NCBI GenBank assembly: GCA_964354215.1
Contig: CAYGYT010000004.1
Span: 1 to 64,000, forward strand
Direction: 5' to 3'
Length of the DNA stretch: 64,000 nucleotides
From: CAVRZR01 sp964354215
GTDB taxonomy: Bacteria; Actinomycetota; Coriobacteriia; Anaerosomatales; CAVRZR01
Shown: piece after piece, positions 27,617 to 35,739 of the stretch
Layout: the number at the start of each line of letters is the position of its first letter
Numbering within the stretch: position 1 is the first letter of the stretch
Program-made: the position numbers and the translations under genes
The notes under the pieces: generated by a model
What the model was told of the DNA's origin: nothing
The model's input: only the letters and a program-made list of their open reading frames with translations
Databases searched by the model: none

Positions 27617-28816
27617 ATGGACAGGTTCTTTCGCCTCCTGCTCGTAGCGGGGTTGGTCGCCATACTCGTTCTCGGCGCGTTCGCCGGCGGGATCATCTTC
27701 GACCGGCAGACAAATCGCATCGATGGGCTCATGAGCGTCACCACCCCGGGCCAGAGCATCGCCGATACGGTCAGCGAGGTCGAGGACCTTCTTCTCGACC
27801 AGGCACTCAAACCGCCGAACGAGACCTCGGCGACCGCCGGCGCGATCCAGGGTCTTCTCGACTCCACGGGTGACAAGTACGCGAACTACTTCGACCCGCG
27901 TCACTTCAAGTACTTCAACGAGCAGAGCGCCGGCGAGTTCGGTGGCATCGGCGTCACGATCGGGGAGAAGGACGGTCAAGCCTACGTCGTCACGGTCATG
28001 CCGAACACGCCCGCTGCGAAAGCCGGAATCAAGACCGATGACATCTTCGTCTCGGTCGACGGCGTGAAGCGCGACAAGTGGACGAGCGACGAGATCGTCA
28101 AGCGAGTGCGCGGCGATGCTGGCACGAAGGTGAAAGTCGTGATGAAGCGAGGGAGCGAGCTCAAGACCTTCGACCTCACCCGCGCGAAGATCGAGGTGCC
28201 CAACATCGACTCGCGTATGCTGCAGGACGGCATCGGCTACATCCGGCTGTACTCGTTCAACCAGCGCGCCGCCGACGACATGCGCAGAGCCATCGACTCG
28301 CTCGAGAAGAAGGGCGCGAAGGCCTTCGTCCTCGACGTCCGCGACAATCCGGGGGGCCTTCTGGACCAGGCGGTCGATATCGCATCGTTGTTCGTGGCAA
28401 ACGGTGTGGTTGTCCGAGTTGATGAGCGCGGCAAGGCTGAGCAGTCGAGCCGAGCGACCGGCAAGGTTGCCACCAACGCGCCGGTCGCCCTGCTCGTGAA
28501 CGGCAACTCGGCCTCGGCGAGCGAGATCCTCGCGGGAGCGCTCCAGGACTACGACCGGGCCACGCTTGTTGGCGAGAAGACGTTCGGAAAGGGGAGCGTG
28601 CAGACTGTCGAGAAGCTCTCCTCAGGGGGCGGCATCAAGTTCACCATTGCGCACTACCTCACGCCGAAGAAGCGCGTGATCGACGGCAAGGGAGTCACGC
28701 CCGAGCACGTCGTGAAGATGAAGCCCGAGCTACAGTACGACGCTGAGTTTCAGAAGGACAAGGCGAAGGACCTGCAGCTGCAAAAGGCCATCAAGGTGCT
28801 GCAGAGCGACCTCTAG
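27617..28816 (+). CDS. ctpA: S41 family C-terminal processing peptidase
   Basis: A 399-residue secreted or membrane-anchored serine protease. An N-terminal membrane segment (residues about 5-28) precedes a PDZ domain (EFGGIGVTIGEKDGQAYV, PAAKAGIKTDDIFVSVDGV) and the protease domain. The Ser is in NGNSASASEILAGALQDY and the Lys in VGEKTFGKGSVQTVEKL, the Ser-Lys dyad of CtpA-type enzymes. VLDVRDNPGGLLDQAVDIAS is also typical. In other bacteria this protease follows ftsEX in the same operon and processes cell-envelope proteins. Confidence 0.95.
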   Translation: MDRFFRLLLVAGLVAILVLGAFAGGIIFDRQTNRIDGLMSVTTPGQSIADTVSEVEDLLLDQALKPPNETSATAGAIQGLLDSTGDKYANYFDPRHFKYFNEQSAGEFGGIGVTIGEKDGQAYVVTVMPNTPAAKAGIKTDDIFVSVDGVKRDKWTSDEIVKRVRGDAGTKVKVVMKRGSELKTFDLTRAKIEVPNIDSRMLQDGIGYIRLYSFNQRAADDMRRAIDSLEKKGAKAFVLDVRDNPGGLLDQAVDIASLFVANGVVVRVDERGKAEQSSRATGKVATNAPVALLVNGNSASASEILAGALQDYDRATLVGEKTFGKGSVQTVEKLSSGGGIKFTIAHYLTPKKRVIDGKGVTPEHVVKMKPELQYDAEFQKDKAKDLQLQKAIKVLQSDL

Positions 28817-28819
28817 GCC

Positions 28820-29245
28820 CTACTCTTCGTCTTCCTCGTCGTCGAGGGTGACGAAGCTCTCGAAGTCCGCGTCGACCTGCTCGAGCAGCAGGTGAGGCCG
28901 CTCCGGCACGTGCTCTTCCTCTGACTCCGGCACCGTCACGAGCGTGAGCGTCGCCGAATCGCCGAAGAGCCGGAAGCGCCAGCGCGCGCAGGGCAGCTGC
29001 TCGAAATCGAGGTAGCGGAAGCTCGCGACGTTCAGGAAGAGGCAGCCGTTCACGGCCATGGAGGCCGACTCGGGGTCGAACATGAGCTTCACGAGCGTGA
29101 AGCGACCCTCAGCCACGCCTCGCCCTTCGACCTCCCAGTGCAGGTCGAGAGTCTCGAGCGTCTCGAGCGCACGAAGCATGTCGCGCGGCGATGCGAGAGT
29201 GCCCGAAGTAACGAACGTGGGGGCAAGTGGGCGCGAGCGGTCCAT
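28820..29245 (-). CDS. Conserved hypothetical protein
   Basis: A 141-residue soluble protein, antisense and tail-to-tail with ctpA (three bases between stops). It begins MDRSRPLAPTFVTSGTLASP, includes CLFLNVASFRYLDFEQLPCA and ends with a strongly acidic tail (FVTLDDEEDEE). I recognise no family. Its length, start and strand position next to the divergent RNase R gene support a real gene. Confidence 0.65.
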   Translation of the reverse strand: MDRSRPLAPTFVTSGTLASPRDMLRALETLETLDLHWEVEGRGVAEGRFTLVKLMFDPESASMAVNGCLFLNVASFRYLDFEQLPCARWRFRLFGDSATLTLVTVPESEEEHVPERPHLLLEQVDADFESFVTLDDEEDEE

Positions 29246-29376
29246 GCCGTTGCAGCTCCAGTGTCGGCGCCTTCAGATGCGTCCATTCTACCACCGCCGA
29301 TGACGCTCGGTCTCCCAAGGGGAAGCCATCTTCTGTACGATTGGCGCGGCCTACGACGGACGGACGGGGGCGAGAC

Positions 29377-31317
29377 ATGAGCCGGGAGAAGCGCACCAAG
29401 AAGGCTCATCGCGCGGGATTCGTGGTCGGCCCCATCCTCATGACTCGCCGAGGCTACGGGTTTGTCGAAGCGCCGGAAGGCGACATCTACGTCTCCCGCC
29501 GAGACACTGCCGGGGCGATGCACCGCGACGTCGTGGCCGTGCGCCCGTACGCGCAACGCGGGGGAGAGGGCCGCTCGGGTTCGGTCGTCCGAATCGTGCA
29601 GCGTGCAAACACGACGCTCGTTGGCCGCTACGAGCAGCACGGCGGCATCGGGATCGTCGTTGCCACCGACCCGAGGCTTCGCACCGACGTGTTCGTGCAC
29701 AAGCGCGACGCGGGTGGAGCGACCGAGGGTGACTTCGTGGTCGTCCGTCTTACCGTCTACCCGGGGCGCGCCACCGCCGCTCAGGGGATCGTCGAGGAAG
29801 TCCTCGGCACACTCGATACGCCGGGCATCGGCATCGAGATCATCATCCGCGAGCACGGGCTCGAGACCGAGTTTGGTGATGAAGCGCTCGCCCAAGCTGC
29901 CGCCGAGACGCTCGACATCGAGACGGCCCTCGCGTCCGAGCCGGACCGCGAAGATGTGCGCGACTGGTTCACGGTCACTATCGACCCCGTCGACGCGCGC
30001 GACTTCGATGACGCGATCACGCTCGAGCGTGTGGACGGGCGGGTGCGCCTTGGCGTGCACATCGCCGACGTCTCGCACTACGTTGGGTGGGACTCTGCGA
30101 TCGACGAGGAAGCGCGGCGGAGAGCGACGAGCGTGTACCTCGTGGACCGCGTGCTCCCGATGCTCCCCGAGGAGCTCTCCAATGGCATCTGCTCGCTCAA
30201 CCCAGGCGAGGACCGGCTCGCCTTCTCGGTCGTCATGGACCTCGACGACAACGCGGTCGTGCAGTCGTACCGGCTGTTCCCAAGCGTCATGCGTTCGGAC
30301 CGCCGCTTCAACTACGACGAGGTCGAGTCCTGGCTCGACGGGGAAGCGTCGTTCCCTGACGCCGAGAGCGAGCGTCTCCTGCGTGACTTCGCCCGCATCG
30401 CAGTTGCGATCGGGAAGCGACGCGTAGCGCGAGGCGGCCTGGACTTCGAGTCCGTGGAAGCGAAGGTGCGCCTTGCCGAGGACGGAACGCCGCTCGAGGT
30501 CATTCTTCGGCAGCGAACGCAGGCCACGAACATGATCGAAGAGGCGATGATCCTCGCGAACGAGGTCGTCGCCGGGCATATGACGCGGGCGAAGGCGCCC
30601 ATGGTGTACCGGATTCACGAAGACCCGGACCCCGAGGCCCTCTCGCAGATCGCGGTCATCCTCAAGGAGTTCGACTACCCGATCAAGGACGTCCACGGCG
30701 CGTCGCCCGCGACGTTCCAGAGGATCATCGCGTTCGCACACACGCGCCCCGAGAAGCTCCTCATCAACTCGCTGCTCTTGCGAGCGATGGAGCGCGCTCG
30801 CTATGTCGACTACCTCGCGCCGCACTTTGGACTCGCGAGCCCGGCATACTGCCACTTCACGTCGCCCATACGGCGCTACCCAGACCTCATCGTGCACCGG
30901 CTGCTCAAGGCGCAGTTGCGCGGCAGGCTCGAGAAGGACCCGAACGCGGTCCGCATGGCGCCCGAGCTCGAGTGGCTCGCGGAGCACTCGTCGGTCATGG
31001 AGCGCGAAGCAGAGTCGGCCGAGCACGATTCGGTTCGTCTCAAGCTCTGCGAGCTCATGGCCGAGCACGTGGGGGAGGTCTTCCCCGGGATCATCACCGG
31101 CGTGCAGTCCTTCGGCTTGTTCGTGCAGCTTGAGAACACCGCAGAGGGTCTCGTGCACGTCGAGGCGATGACGGATGACTACTACAAGCTCGACGCGGAG
31201 CACTTCGTGCTCGTTGGTGAGGACAACGGACGCCGATACCGACTGGGGCAGCGCCTCGCGGTACGTATCCTCAGCGTGAGCGTGGGCGAGTCACGGATCG
31301 ACTTCGAGCTCGCGTAG
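29377..31317 (+). CDS. rnr: Ribonuclease R
   Basis: A 646-residue 3'-5' exoribonuclease of the RNB family that degrades structured RNA and, with SmpB and tmRNA, faulty mRNAs. The catalytic RNB core starts at TIDPVDARDFDDAITLERV (residue about 203) with the metal aspartates, and continues with HIADVSHYVGWDSAIDEEA, YLVDRVLPMLPEELSNGICS and HFTSPIRRYPDL. A C-terminal S1 domain follows (GIITGVQSFGLFVQLENTAE). The N-terminal cold-shock-like domain begins GFVVGPILMTRRGYGFVEAP. It is shorter than E. coli RNase R and lacks the basic tail. smpB and ssrA lie 3 kb downstream. Confidence 0.95.
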   Translation: MSREKRTKKAHRAGFVVGPILMTRRGYGFVEAPEGDIYVSRRDTAGAMHRDVVAVRPYAQRGGEGRSGSVVRIVQRANTTLVGRYEQHGGIGIVVATDPRLRTDVFVHKRDAGGATEGDFVVVRLTVYPGRATAAQGIVEEVLGTLDTPGIGIEIIIREHGLETEFGDEALAQAAAETLDIETALASEPDREDVRDWFTVTIDPVDARDFDDAITLERVDGRVRLGVHIADVSHYVGWDSAIDEEARRRATSVYLVDRVLPMLPEELSNGICSLNPGEDRLAFSVVMDLDDNAVVQSYRLFPSVMRSDRRFNYDEVESWLDGEASFPDAESERLLRDFARIAVAIGKRRVARGGLDFESVEAKVRLAEDGTPLEVILRQRTQATNMIEEAMILANEVVAGHMTRAKAPMVYRIHEDPDPEALSQIAVILKEFDYPIKDVHGASPATFQRIIAFAHTRPEKLLINSLLLRAMERARYVDYLAPHFGLASPAYCHFTSPIRRYPDLIVHRLLKAQLRGRLEKDPNAVRMAPELEWLAEHSSVMEREAESAEHDSVRLKLCELMAEHVGEVFPGIITGVQSFGLFVQLENTAEGLVHVEAMTDDYYKLDAEHFVLVGEDNGRRYRLGQRLAVRILSVSVGESRIDFELA

Positions 31318-31441
31318 CGCCGCCAGCCCGCCGACGGCTCGGCAACGGTGCGCCACGAGTGCGTGACACAGCGTGACAGCCACTGCCTCGCGGTCGCACG
31401 CTGGGGGAGGCCGCACACACCCACTCGCACGGGAGGCCCCC

Positions 31442-31609
31442 ATGTACGACGTCTGCATCGTCGGCGCCGGCCCCGCCGGCTCCACTCTGGCACGTCTGAT
31501 CGGCGACCGGTGCCGCGTGTTGCTCGTGGATAGGCGACGCCTCGACGAACCGCCCGCCGACGGCGGACGAGTGAAGCCCTGTGGCGGACTGCTTGCGCCG
31601 AAAGCCCAA
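31442..31609 (+). CDS. Geranylgeranyl-reductase-like flavoprotein, N-terminal part
   Basis: The first 56 codons of a FAD-dependent oxidoreductase: MYDVCIVGAGPAGSTLARLI holds the dinucleotide-binding GxGxxG, and the basic stretch DRRRLDEPPADGGRVKPCGG matches the family's CGG segment. The gene enters the 100-N gap and its other part appears at 31710 in a different frame relative to this one. That frame difference simply reflects the arbitrary gap length. Confidence 0.85.
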
Positions 31610-31709
31610 NNNNNNNNNNNNNNNNNNNNNNNNNNNNNNNNNNNNNNNNNNNNNNNNNNNNNNNNNNNNNNNNNNNNNNNNNNNNNNNNNNNNNNNNNNN
31701 NNNNNNNNN
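31610..31709. other. Assembly gap (100 N)
   Basis: Exactly 100 N inside the flavoprotein gene. From the usual family length (about 380-400 residues) roughly 100 codons are missing, so the real gap is probably near 300 bases. Confidence 0.97.
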
Positions 31710-32369
31710 GTCGTCGGCGCAGACGGTGCGCGGTCGATCGTGCGCCGTCTGGCATGCGGTGATTGGCCGCAACCCGCTCGGTACGCCGCTGTGCAGGCCG
31801 CGTTCGCCTCGGCCGGCGGTGATCCGTTCTATGGCGCTGTATTCGACCGATCCCTGACCGACTTCTACGGCTGGACGATTCCGAAGGGCGGCGTAACGCT
31901 CGTCGGACTCGCTGTGCCGCCAGGCGCCGGGACGCGGGCGAGGTTCGAGTCGTTCGTTTCCCGCGTGCGTGAAGCCGGCTTCTGTGTGGGTCCGGAACTC
32001 TCGCGCGAGAGCACTACGGTCGTTCGGCCGACGAGCACGCGCGAGCTGCTGTGCGGCTGGGACGGTGTGGCACTCGTCGGAGAGGCAGCAGGGTTCATCA
32101 GCCCGAGTTCAGCCGAGGGCATCAGCTACGCGCTCAGGAGTGCGAGACTACTGGCTGGCGCGTTGGAACCCGGCATTGCAGGGGCTACCGAGCGGTATCG
32201 CGCCTCGGCACTGCCTCTGCGCGCGGACATCGCCGCACGCATCGTGAAATCGCAGGCGATCTACTCCACGCCAACGAGACACCTGCTCATGCGAAGCGGG
32301 ATTCGCGCTATCCGCCTTCCGGTCGACAGCGCGAGAGATGCGCGACCCGCCGAGGCGCTCGGGTTCTGA
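31710..32369 (+). CDS. Geranylgeranyl-reductase-like flavoprotein, C-terminal part
   Basis: About 220 residues continuing the gene before the gap. VVGADGARSIVRRLA is the second FAD motif, VALVGEAAGFISPSSAEGIS the third (the GD of many homologues is GE here), and FYGWTIPKGGVTLVGLAVPP the usual substrate-domain strand. Proteins of this family reduce isoprenoid double bonds in lipids or quinones, or act on related polyenes; the substrate here is not known. Confidence 0.85.
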   Translation, partial: VVGADGARSIVRRLACGDWPQPARYAAVQAAFASAGGDPFYGAVFDRSLTDFYGWTIPKGGVTLVGLAVPPGAGTRARFESFVSRVREAGFCVGPELSRESTTVVRPTSTRELLCGWDGVALVGEAAGFISPSSAEGISYALRSARLLAGALEPGIAGATERYRASALPLRADIAARIVKSQAIYSTPTRHLLMRSGIRAIRLPVDSARDARPAEALGF

Positions 32370-32468
32370 CCGTCCCCCAGTGGTCCCCTCCCCCTCGCCT
32401 GTGGCACCTGTCCACGCGCGCGAGTACACTGGCTGGACACTTGTTCGATACGCCGAGGAGGCTCTTTG

Positions 32469-33548
32469 ATGCGTTCTCAGTCACTCGAGTTCCTGCGCTC
32501 CCTCATCGAAGCGCCGTCACCGTCGGGCTACGAGCAGCCGGCCGCGCGTGTCTTTCGCGACTACGTGACGCCGTTCGCTGACGAGGTCGACACCAATGTC
32601 ATGGGCTCGGTCCATGCGACGCTCCTCGGCAGTGCCGCGGAACGTGCCGATGGTGGTCGCACGAGCGTCATGCTCGCCGGCCACATCGACGAGATCGGCA
32701 TGATGGTCACCTACGTCATGGAGGCTGGGTTCCTGGCGTTCAAGTCGATCGGCGGCGTAGACGAGGCCGTGTTGCCGGGCATGCGCGTGCACGTGCACAC
32801 GAAGGACGGCGCGCTGCTCGGGCTCCTCGGCAGGCTTCCGATTCACCTGCTCGAGGACGAGGAGCGCAAGAGCGTCACCAAGATGCACAAGCTCTTCATC
32901 GATCTGGGCCTTCCCGCCGAGAAGGTCAAGAAGACCGTGCGCATCGGCGACCCGATCACCTTTGCCGTGGGATTCGAGAAGTTCGGCGAAGGTATGGCCG
33001 TCTCGCGAGCCTTCGACGACAAGATGGGCGCCTGGATCTGCGCCGAGGTGCTCCGCGAGGTCAAGAAACGCGGTGGCGCCAAGGTCGACGTCATCGCCGC
33101 GGCTACGGTGCAGGAGGAGGTCGGCTTGCGGGGTGGGACGACGAGCGCGTACGGAGTCGACCCCACGATCGGCATTGCCGTCGAGGTCGGGCACGCGACC
33201 GACTATCCGGACGTGGACAAGCGCAAGCACGGCGAGGCCGACTGCGGCAAGGGACCGATCATCGCTCGCGGTCCCAATATCAACCCGGCACTCTTCGACC
33301 TGTTGGTAAAGGCCGCCGAGAAGGTGAAGGTGCCCCACCAGTTCGGCGGGGAGCCGCGCGGGACGGGCACGGACGCGAACGCCATCCAGCTCGCTCGCGG
33401 AGGCAAGGCGGCGGCGCTCATCAGCGTGCCGGTACGCTACATGCACACGCCCAATGAGGTGCTGGCGCTCACCGACCTCGACTCGAGCGTGAAGCTCCTC
33501 GTCGAGTTCGTGCGCTCGCTCGACCCGGAGACCGACTACACGCCGTAA
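32469..33548 (+). CDS. M42 family metallopeptidase
   Basis: A 359-residue glutamyl aminopeptidase/endoglucanase-like enzyme that removes N-terminal residues from peptides in the cytoplasm. Metal ligands and catalytic residues are in GHIDEIGMMV, SRAFDDKMGAWI, TVQEEVGLRGGTTSAYG, EVGHATDYPD and PVRYMHTPNEV. The ATG at 32469 is preferred over the adjacent TTG and follows GAGGAGG. A -10-like ACACTGGCTGG stretch lies near 32427. The start SLEFLRSLIEAPSPSGYEQP is canonical. Confidence 0.93.
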   Translation: MRSQSLEFLRSLIEAPSPSGYEQPAARVFRDYVTPFADEVDTNVMGSVHATLLGSAAERADGGRTSVMLAGHIDEIGMMVTYVMEAGFLAFKSIGGVDEAVLPGMRVHVHTKDGALLGLLGRLPIHLLEDEERKSVTKMHKLFIDLGLPAEKVKKTVRIGDPITFAVGFEKFGEGMAVSRAFDDKMGAWICAEVLREVKKRGGAKVDVIAAATVQEEVGLRGGTTSAYGVDPTIGIAVEVGHATDYPDVDKRKHGEADCGKGPIIARGPNINPALFDLLVKAAEKVKVPHQFGGEPRGTGTDANAIQLARGGKAAALISVPVRYMHTPNEVLALTDLDSSVKLLVEFVRSLDPETDYTP

Positions 33549-33598
33549 GCGGCAGGGCGGTCGGCCGAGCGAACGCTCGAGCAGTTGGTGGATTCGGC

Positions 33599-33661
33599 TT
33601 GACGGCCTCTCCGTTCGGGCGTACCCTCGGTATGACCGGAGGTAACACCACGGGTATGACC
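33599..33661 (+). promoter_or_regulatory. Promoter and direct repeats before the second VapBC pair
   Basis: TTGACG (33599-33604), a 17-base spacer and TACCCT (33622-33627) form a plausible promoter. Two identical GGTATGACC copies (33629-33637 and 33653-33661), 24 bases apart, cover the expected start and leader. They are candidate binding sites for the ribbon-helix-helix antitoxin. Confidence 0.5.
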
Positions 33662-33675
33662 AAGGGGAGGCGGCC

Positions 33676-33990
33676 GTGGTCGCCAAGATCACCATCTCGC
33701 TTCCGGACGCCCTGCTCGAGGAGATCGACGCCCGTGCCACCGAGCATGGCGGGTCTCGCAGCGGGTTCATCCAGGAGGCGGCGGCGCGCTACGTGGCGAG
33801 CCTCGACGAGGACGCCTCCCGCACCGAGCGCGAGCGGAGGGTTCTCGAAGCGCTCGAGGGCATGAAGGCGATGCGGGACCTGCCCCTGCTGGATTCGCGA
33901 CCATCGATCGAGATCCTAAGGGAGATCAGAGAGACAGATGACTCGGCCCCGCTCAGAGGGATTGAGCCATCCCAGGAGCGGCCGAAGTGA
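33676..33990 (+). CDS. Ribbon-helix-helix antitoxin, second VapB-type
   Basis: A 104-residue protein starting with GTG five bases after GGGGAGG. Residues 1-45 are a ribbon-helix-helix unit (AKITISLPDALLEEIDARAT, SGFIQEAAARYVASL), and the charged C-terminal part would bind the toxin. It overlaps the PIN gene by the four bases GTGA. Confidence 0.82.
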   Translation: MVAKITISLPDALLEEIDARATEHGGSRSGFIQEAAARYVASLDEDASRTERERRVLEALEGMKAMRDLPLLDSRPSIEILREIRETDDSAPLRGIEPSQERPK

Positions 33991-34388
33991 GAACGGACGT
34001 CGCGGTCATCGACTCGTCGTTCGGCATCAAATGGTTCCGAAGCGAGGAGGGGACGGAAGCCGCCGACGAACTGCTCGTTCGGCAAGCTCGAGGTGACGTT
34101 ACGATCTGCATGCCGTCGCATGTGCTGCATGAGATTCTCGGCGTCGTCCGGCGCGAGCGGGGAGTGGCGCATCTTGTTGAAGCACACCAGCGGCTCATGC
34201 TCGCGGGCATAGCGATTCGGCGACTCGACCTTGAGTTGCTGCTGGCTGCAGTCGAGGAATGCGATTACCTCCACTGCTCCTTCTACGACTCACTCGCTCC
34301 AGCGTTGGCGTCGCTCCTGGATGCGCCGCTCTACTCGGCGGATCGCCGGGCGCATGCCGATTACCCCGGTGTAGTGCTCTTGGGCTAA
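33987..34388 (+). CDS. PIN-domain toxin, second VapC-type
   Basis: A 133-residue PIN ribonuclease: VAVIDSSFGIKWFRSEEGTE carries the first aspartate and glutamate, MPSHVLHEILGVVRRERG the second glutamate, and CSFYDSLAPALASLLDAPLY the third aspartate, with D in SADRRAH last. It is unrelated in detail to the PIN toxin at 25408. The pair sits between a peptidase and smpB. Confidence 0.85.
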   Translation: MRTDVAVIDSSFGIKWFRSEEGTEAADELLVRQARGDVTICMPSHVLHEILGVVRRERGVAHLVEAHQRLMLAGIAIRRLDLELLLAAVEECDYLHCSFYDSLAPALASLLDAPLYSADRRAHADYPGVVLLG

Positions 34389-34457
34389 GCCCCTCGCGGA
34401 CACTCGCCGACAACCGCCGGGTGCTAGCATGAAGCCTCTACTACCGGCTGGGACGGC

Positions 34458-34928
34458 ATGGAACGCGAGACACGAAACATCGCCACCAACAAGAAGGCCT
34501 ACCACGACTACTTCGTGGACGAGGTCTTCGAGACGGGCATCGCACTGACCGGTACCGAGGTGAAATCGCTTCGGCAGAACAAGGCTAGTCTGCGCGACAG
34601 TTTCGCGACCGTGCGCAAGGGCGAAGTGTGGCTCCAGAACGTCCACATCGCTGCCTACAGTCACGGGAATCGCGCGAATGTGGACCCCATGCGGGCGCGG
34701 AAGCTCCTGCTTCACAAGAAGGAGATCCGCTACCTCCTAGGCAAGACGAAGGAGCACGGCTACACGCTCGTGCCGCTCAAGCTCTACTTCTCGCCCGCGA
34801 ACATCGTGAAGGTCGAGCTCGGCCTCGCGCGGGGCAAGAAGCAGTACGACAAGCGTGCGTCGATTGCCGAGCGGGACCAGAAGCGCGACGTCGAGCGCGC
34901 GCTGCGCGACCGGCAGAAGGGCGAGTAA
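34458..34928 (+). CDS. smpB: SsrA-binding protein SmpB
   Basis: A 156-residue protein that carries tmRNA into stalled ribosomes. It has the full OB-fold signature: NIATNKKAYHDYFVDEVFET, GIALTGTEVKSLRQNKASLR, EVWLQNVHIAAYS and the RKLLLHKKEI segment, then the basic C-terminal tail that enters the mRNA channel (GLARGKKQYDKRASIAERDQ). It lies about 145 bases upstream of its RNA partner ssrA on the same strand. Confidence 0.97.
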   Translation: MERETRNIATNKKAYHDYFVDEVFETGIALTGTEVKSLRQNKASLRDSFATVRKGEVWLQNVHIAAYSHGNRANVDPMRARKLLLHKKEIRYLLGKTKEHGYTLVPLKLYFSPANIVKVELGLARGKKQYDKRASIAERDQKRDVERALRDRQKGE

Positions 34929-34988
34929 CCCGGAGGCTGCCAGGTGGTAGACACCGCGGCGGCTCGTCTACCGTATCGTCTTCGGCGG

Positions 34989-34994
34989 TATAAT
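34989..34994 (+). promoter_or_regulatory. ssrA: Consensus -10 box before ssrA
   Basis: A perfect TATAAT (34989-34994) lies 78 bases upstream of the mature tmRNA 5' end. Transcription from about 35001 would give a precursor with a leader for RNase P to remove. The -35 region (TCTACC at 17 bases) is poor. Confidence 0.5.
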
Positions 34995-35072
34995 CCTTGC
35001 TGCTGCCTTCTACTTGCCGCGACTATCGCGGGCAGCGCGCACGTTGACACGTCGGTACATGCGTCACCTTTC

Positions 35073-35424
35073 GGGGGCGACTGGATTCGACACGATAGTT
35101 CTGAGGGAAGAAGCAGGCCGAGGTCTCCTCACCTCGCTAAACAGGGGTACCGACGCTCAAACGTCGACAATAACTACGCACTCGCTGCCTAAATAGAGCA
35201 GCGACGCCGCCCGGTACGCGTCCCCGGTACCGGTCCCGGCGTCACTCAGGGGACTGCCACACCGGACGTAGGCGGTATGCCGGTGTGAAAGATGGAACCG
35301 CCTGGGCAACGGCACGCGGGTCAACGGGTGTCGCCTGAGCCGAGAACCTAACCGGTGACTGAGCCTGGAGATGCTTCCCAGGGGGCTTTCGTGGACCGGA
35401 GTTCGATTCTCCGCGCCTCCACCA
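35073..35424 (+). ncRNA. ssrA: Transfer-messenger RNA
   Basis: tmRNA rescues stalled ribosomes and tags the unfinished protein. The acceptor stem pairs GGGGGCG (35073-35079) with CGCCTCC (35414-35420), followed by encoded ACCA. The 5' GACTGGATTCGAC and the 3' T-arm GTTCGATTCTCC are canonical. The tag frame ends at TAA 35190-35192 and reads NVDNNYALAA; by alignment the resume codon is probably the TCA at 35157, giving SNVDNNYALAA. Several GC-rich pseudoknots follow. smpB is directly upstream. The 3' end of ssrA is a frequent integration site, and a gap and a decayed island follow. Confidence 0.95.
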
Positions 35425-35433
35425 GCAACCTAC

Positions 35434-35461
35434 GAGGCCTCGGCGATCGCGCCGAGGCCTC
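35434..35461 (+). terminator. Terminator hairpin of ssrA
   Basis: GAGGCCTCGGCG (35434-35445), loop ATCG, and CGCCGAGGCCTC (35450-35461) form a perfect 12-pair stem ten bases after the tmRNA end. No T-run follows. Confidence 0.7.
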
Positions 35462-35477
35462 GCGCGCATTACGAGGG

Positions 35478-35577
35478 NNNNNNNNNNNNNNNNNNNNNNN
35501 NNNNNNNNNNNNNNNNNNNNNNNNNNNNNNNNNNNNNNNNNNNNNNNNNNNNNNNNNNNNNNNNNNNNNNNNNNNNN
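35478..35577. other. Assembly gap (100 N)
   Basis: Exactly 100 N between the ssrA terminator and the Fic promoter. Because a tRNA-Phe 3' half lies 2 kb downstream, the missing sequence may hold the full tRNA-Phe gene and the rest of a type I restriction locus. Confidence 0.95.
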
Positions 35578-35689
35578 GGGAGCCGTGCCCTCCGGGTCAG
35601 CGTCAACTGCTGTTCGAGGGGTGAGTGCTCGGTCGGTGCTTCGAGGCGAGACGCAGGCAGAGTTTGTCGTTTTGGATTTACCTAGCCAT

Positions 35690-35720
35690 AACGACGACAA
35701 TTTGCTAGATTGTCGTTGTT
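35690..35720 (+). promoter_or_regulatory. Operator-promoter of the Fic gene
   Basis: AACGACGACAAT (35690-35701) and ATTGTCGTTGTT (35709-35720) form a 12-base inverted repeat with one mismatch around TTGCTAG. The -10 box TAGATT (35706-35711) lies in it. A third TTGTCGTT half-site is at 35664-35671. The Fic start codon is 20 bases downstream. Confidence 0.6.
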
Positions 35721-35739
35721 GAGTTTCTGAGGGTGTGCG

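Noticed and set aside
31442..32369. Frameshift in the flavoprotein
   Set aside because: The frame change coincides with an arbitrary 100-N gap, so no mutation is shown.
35044..35049. Perfect TTGACA as -35 of ssrA
   Set aside because: No -10 lies 16-18 bases downstream before the mature 5' end; TATAAT at 34989 is the better promoter element.
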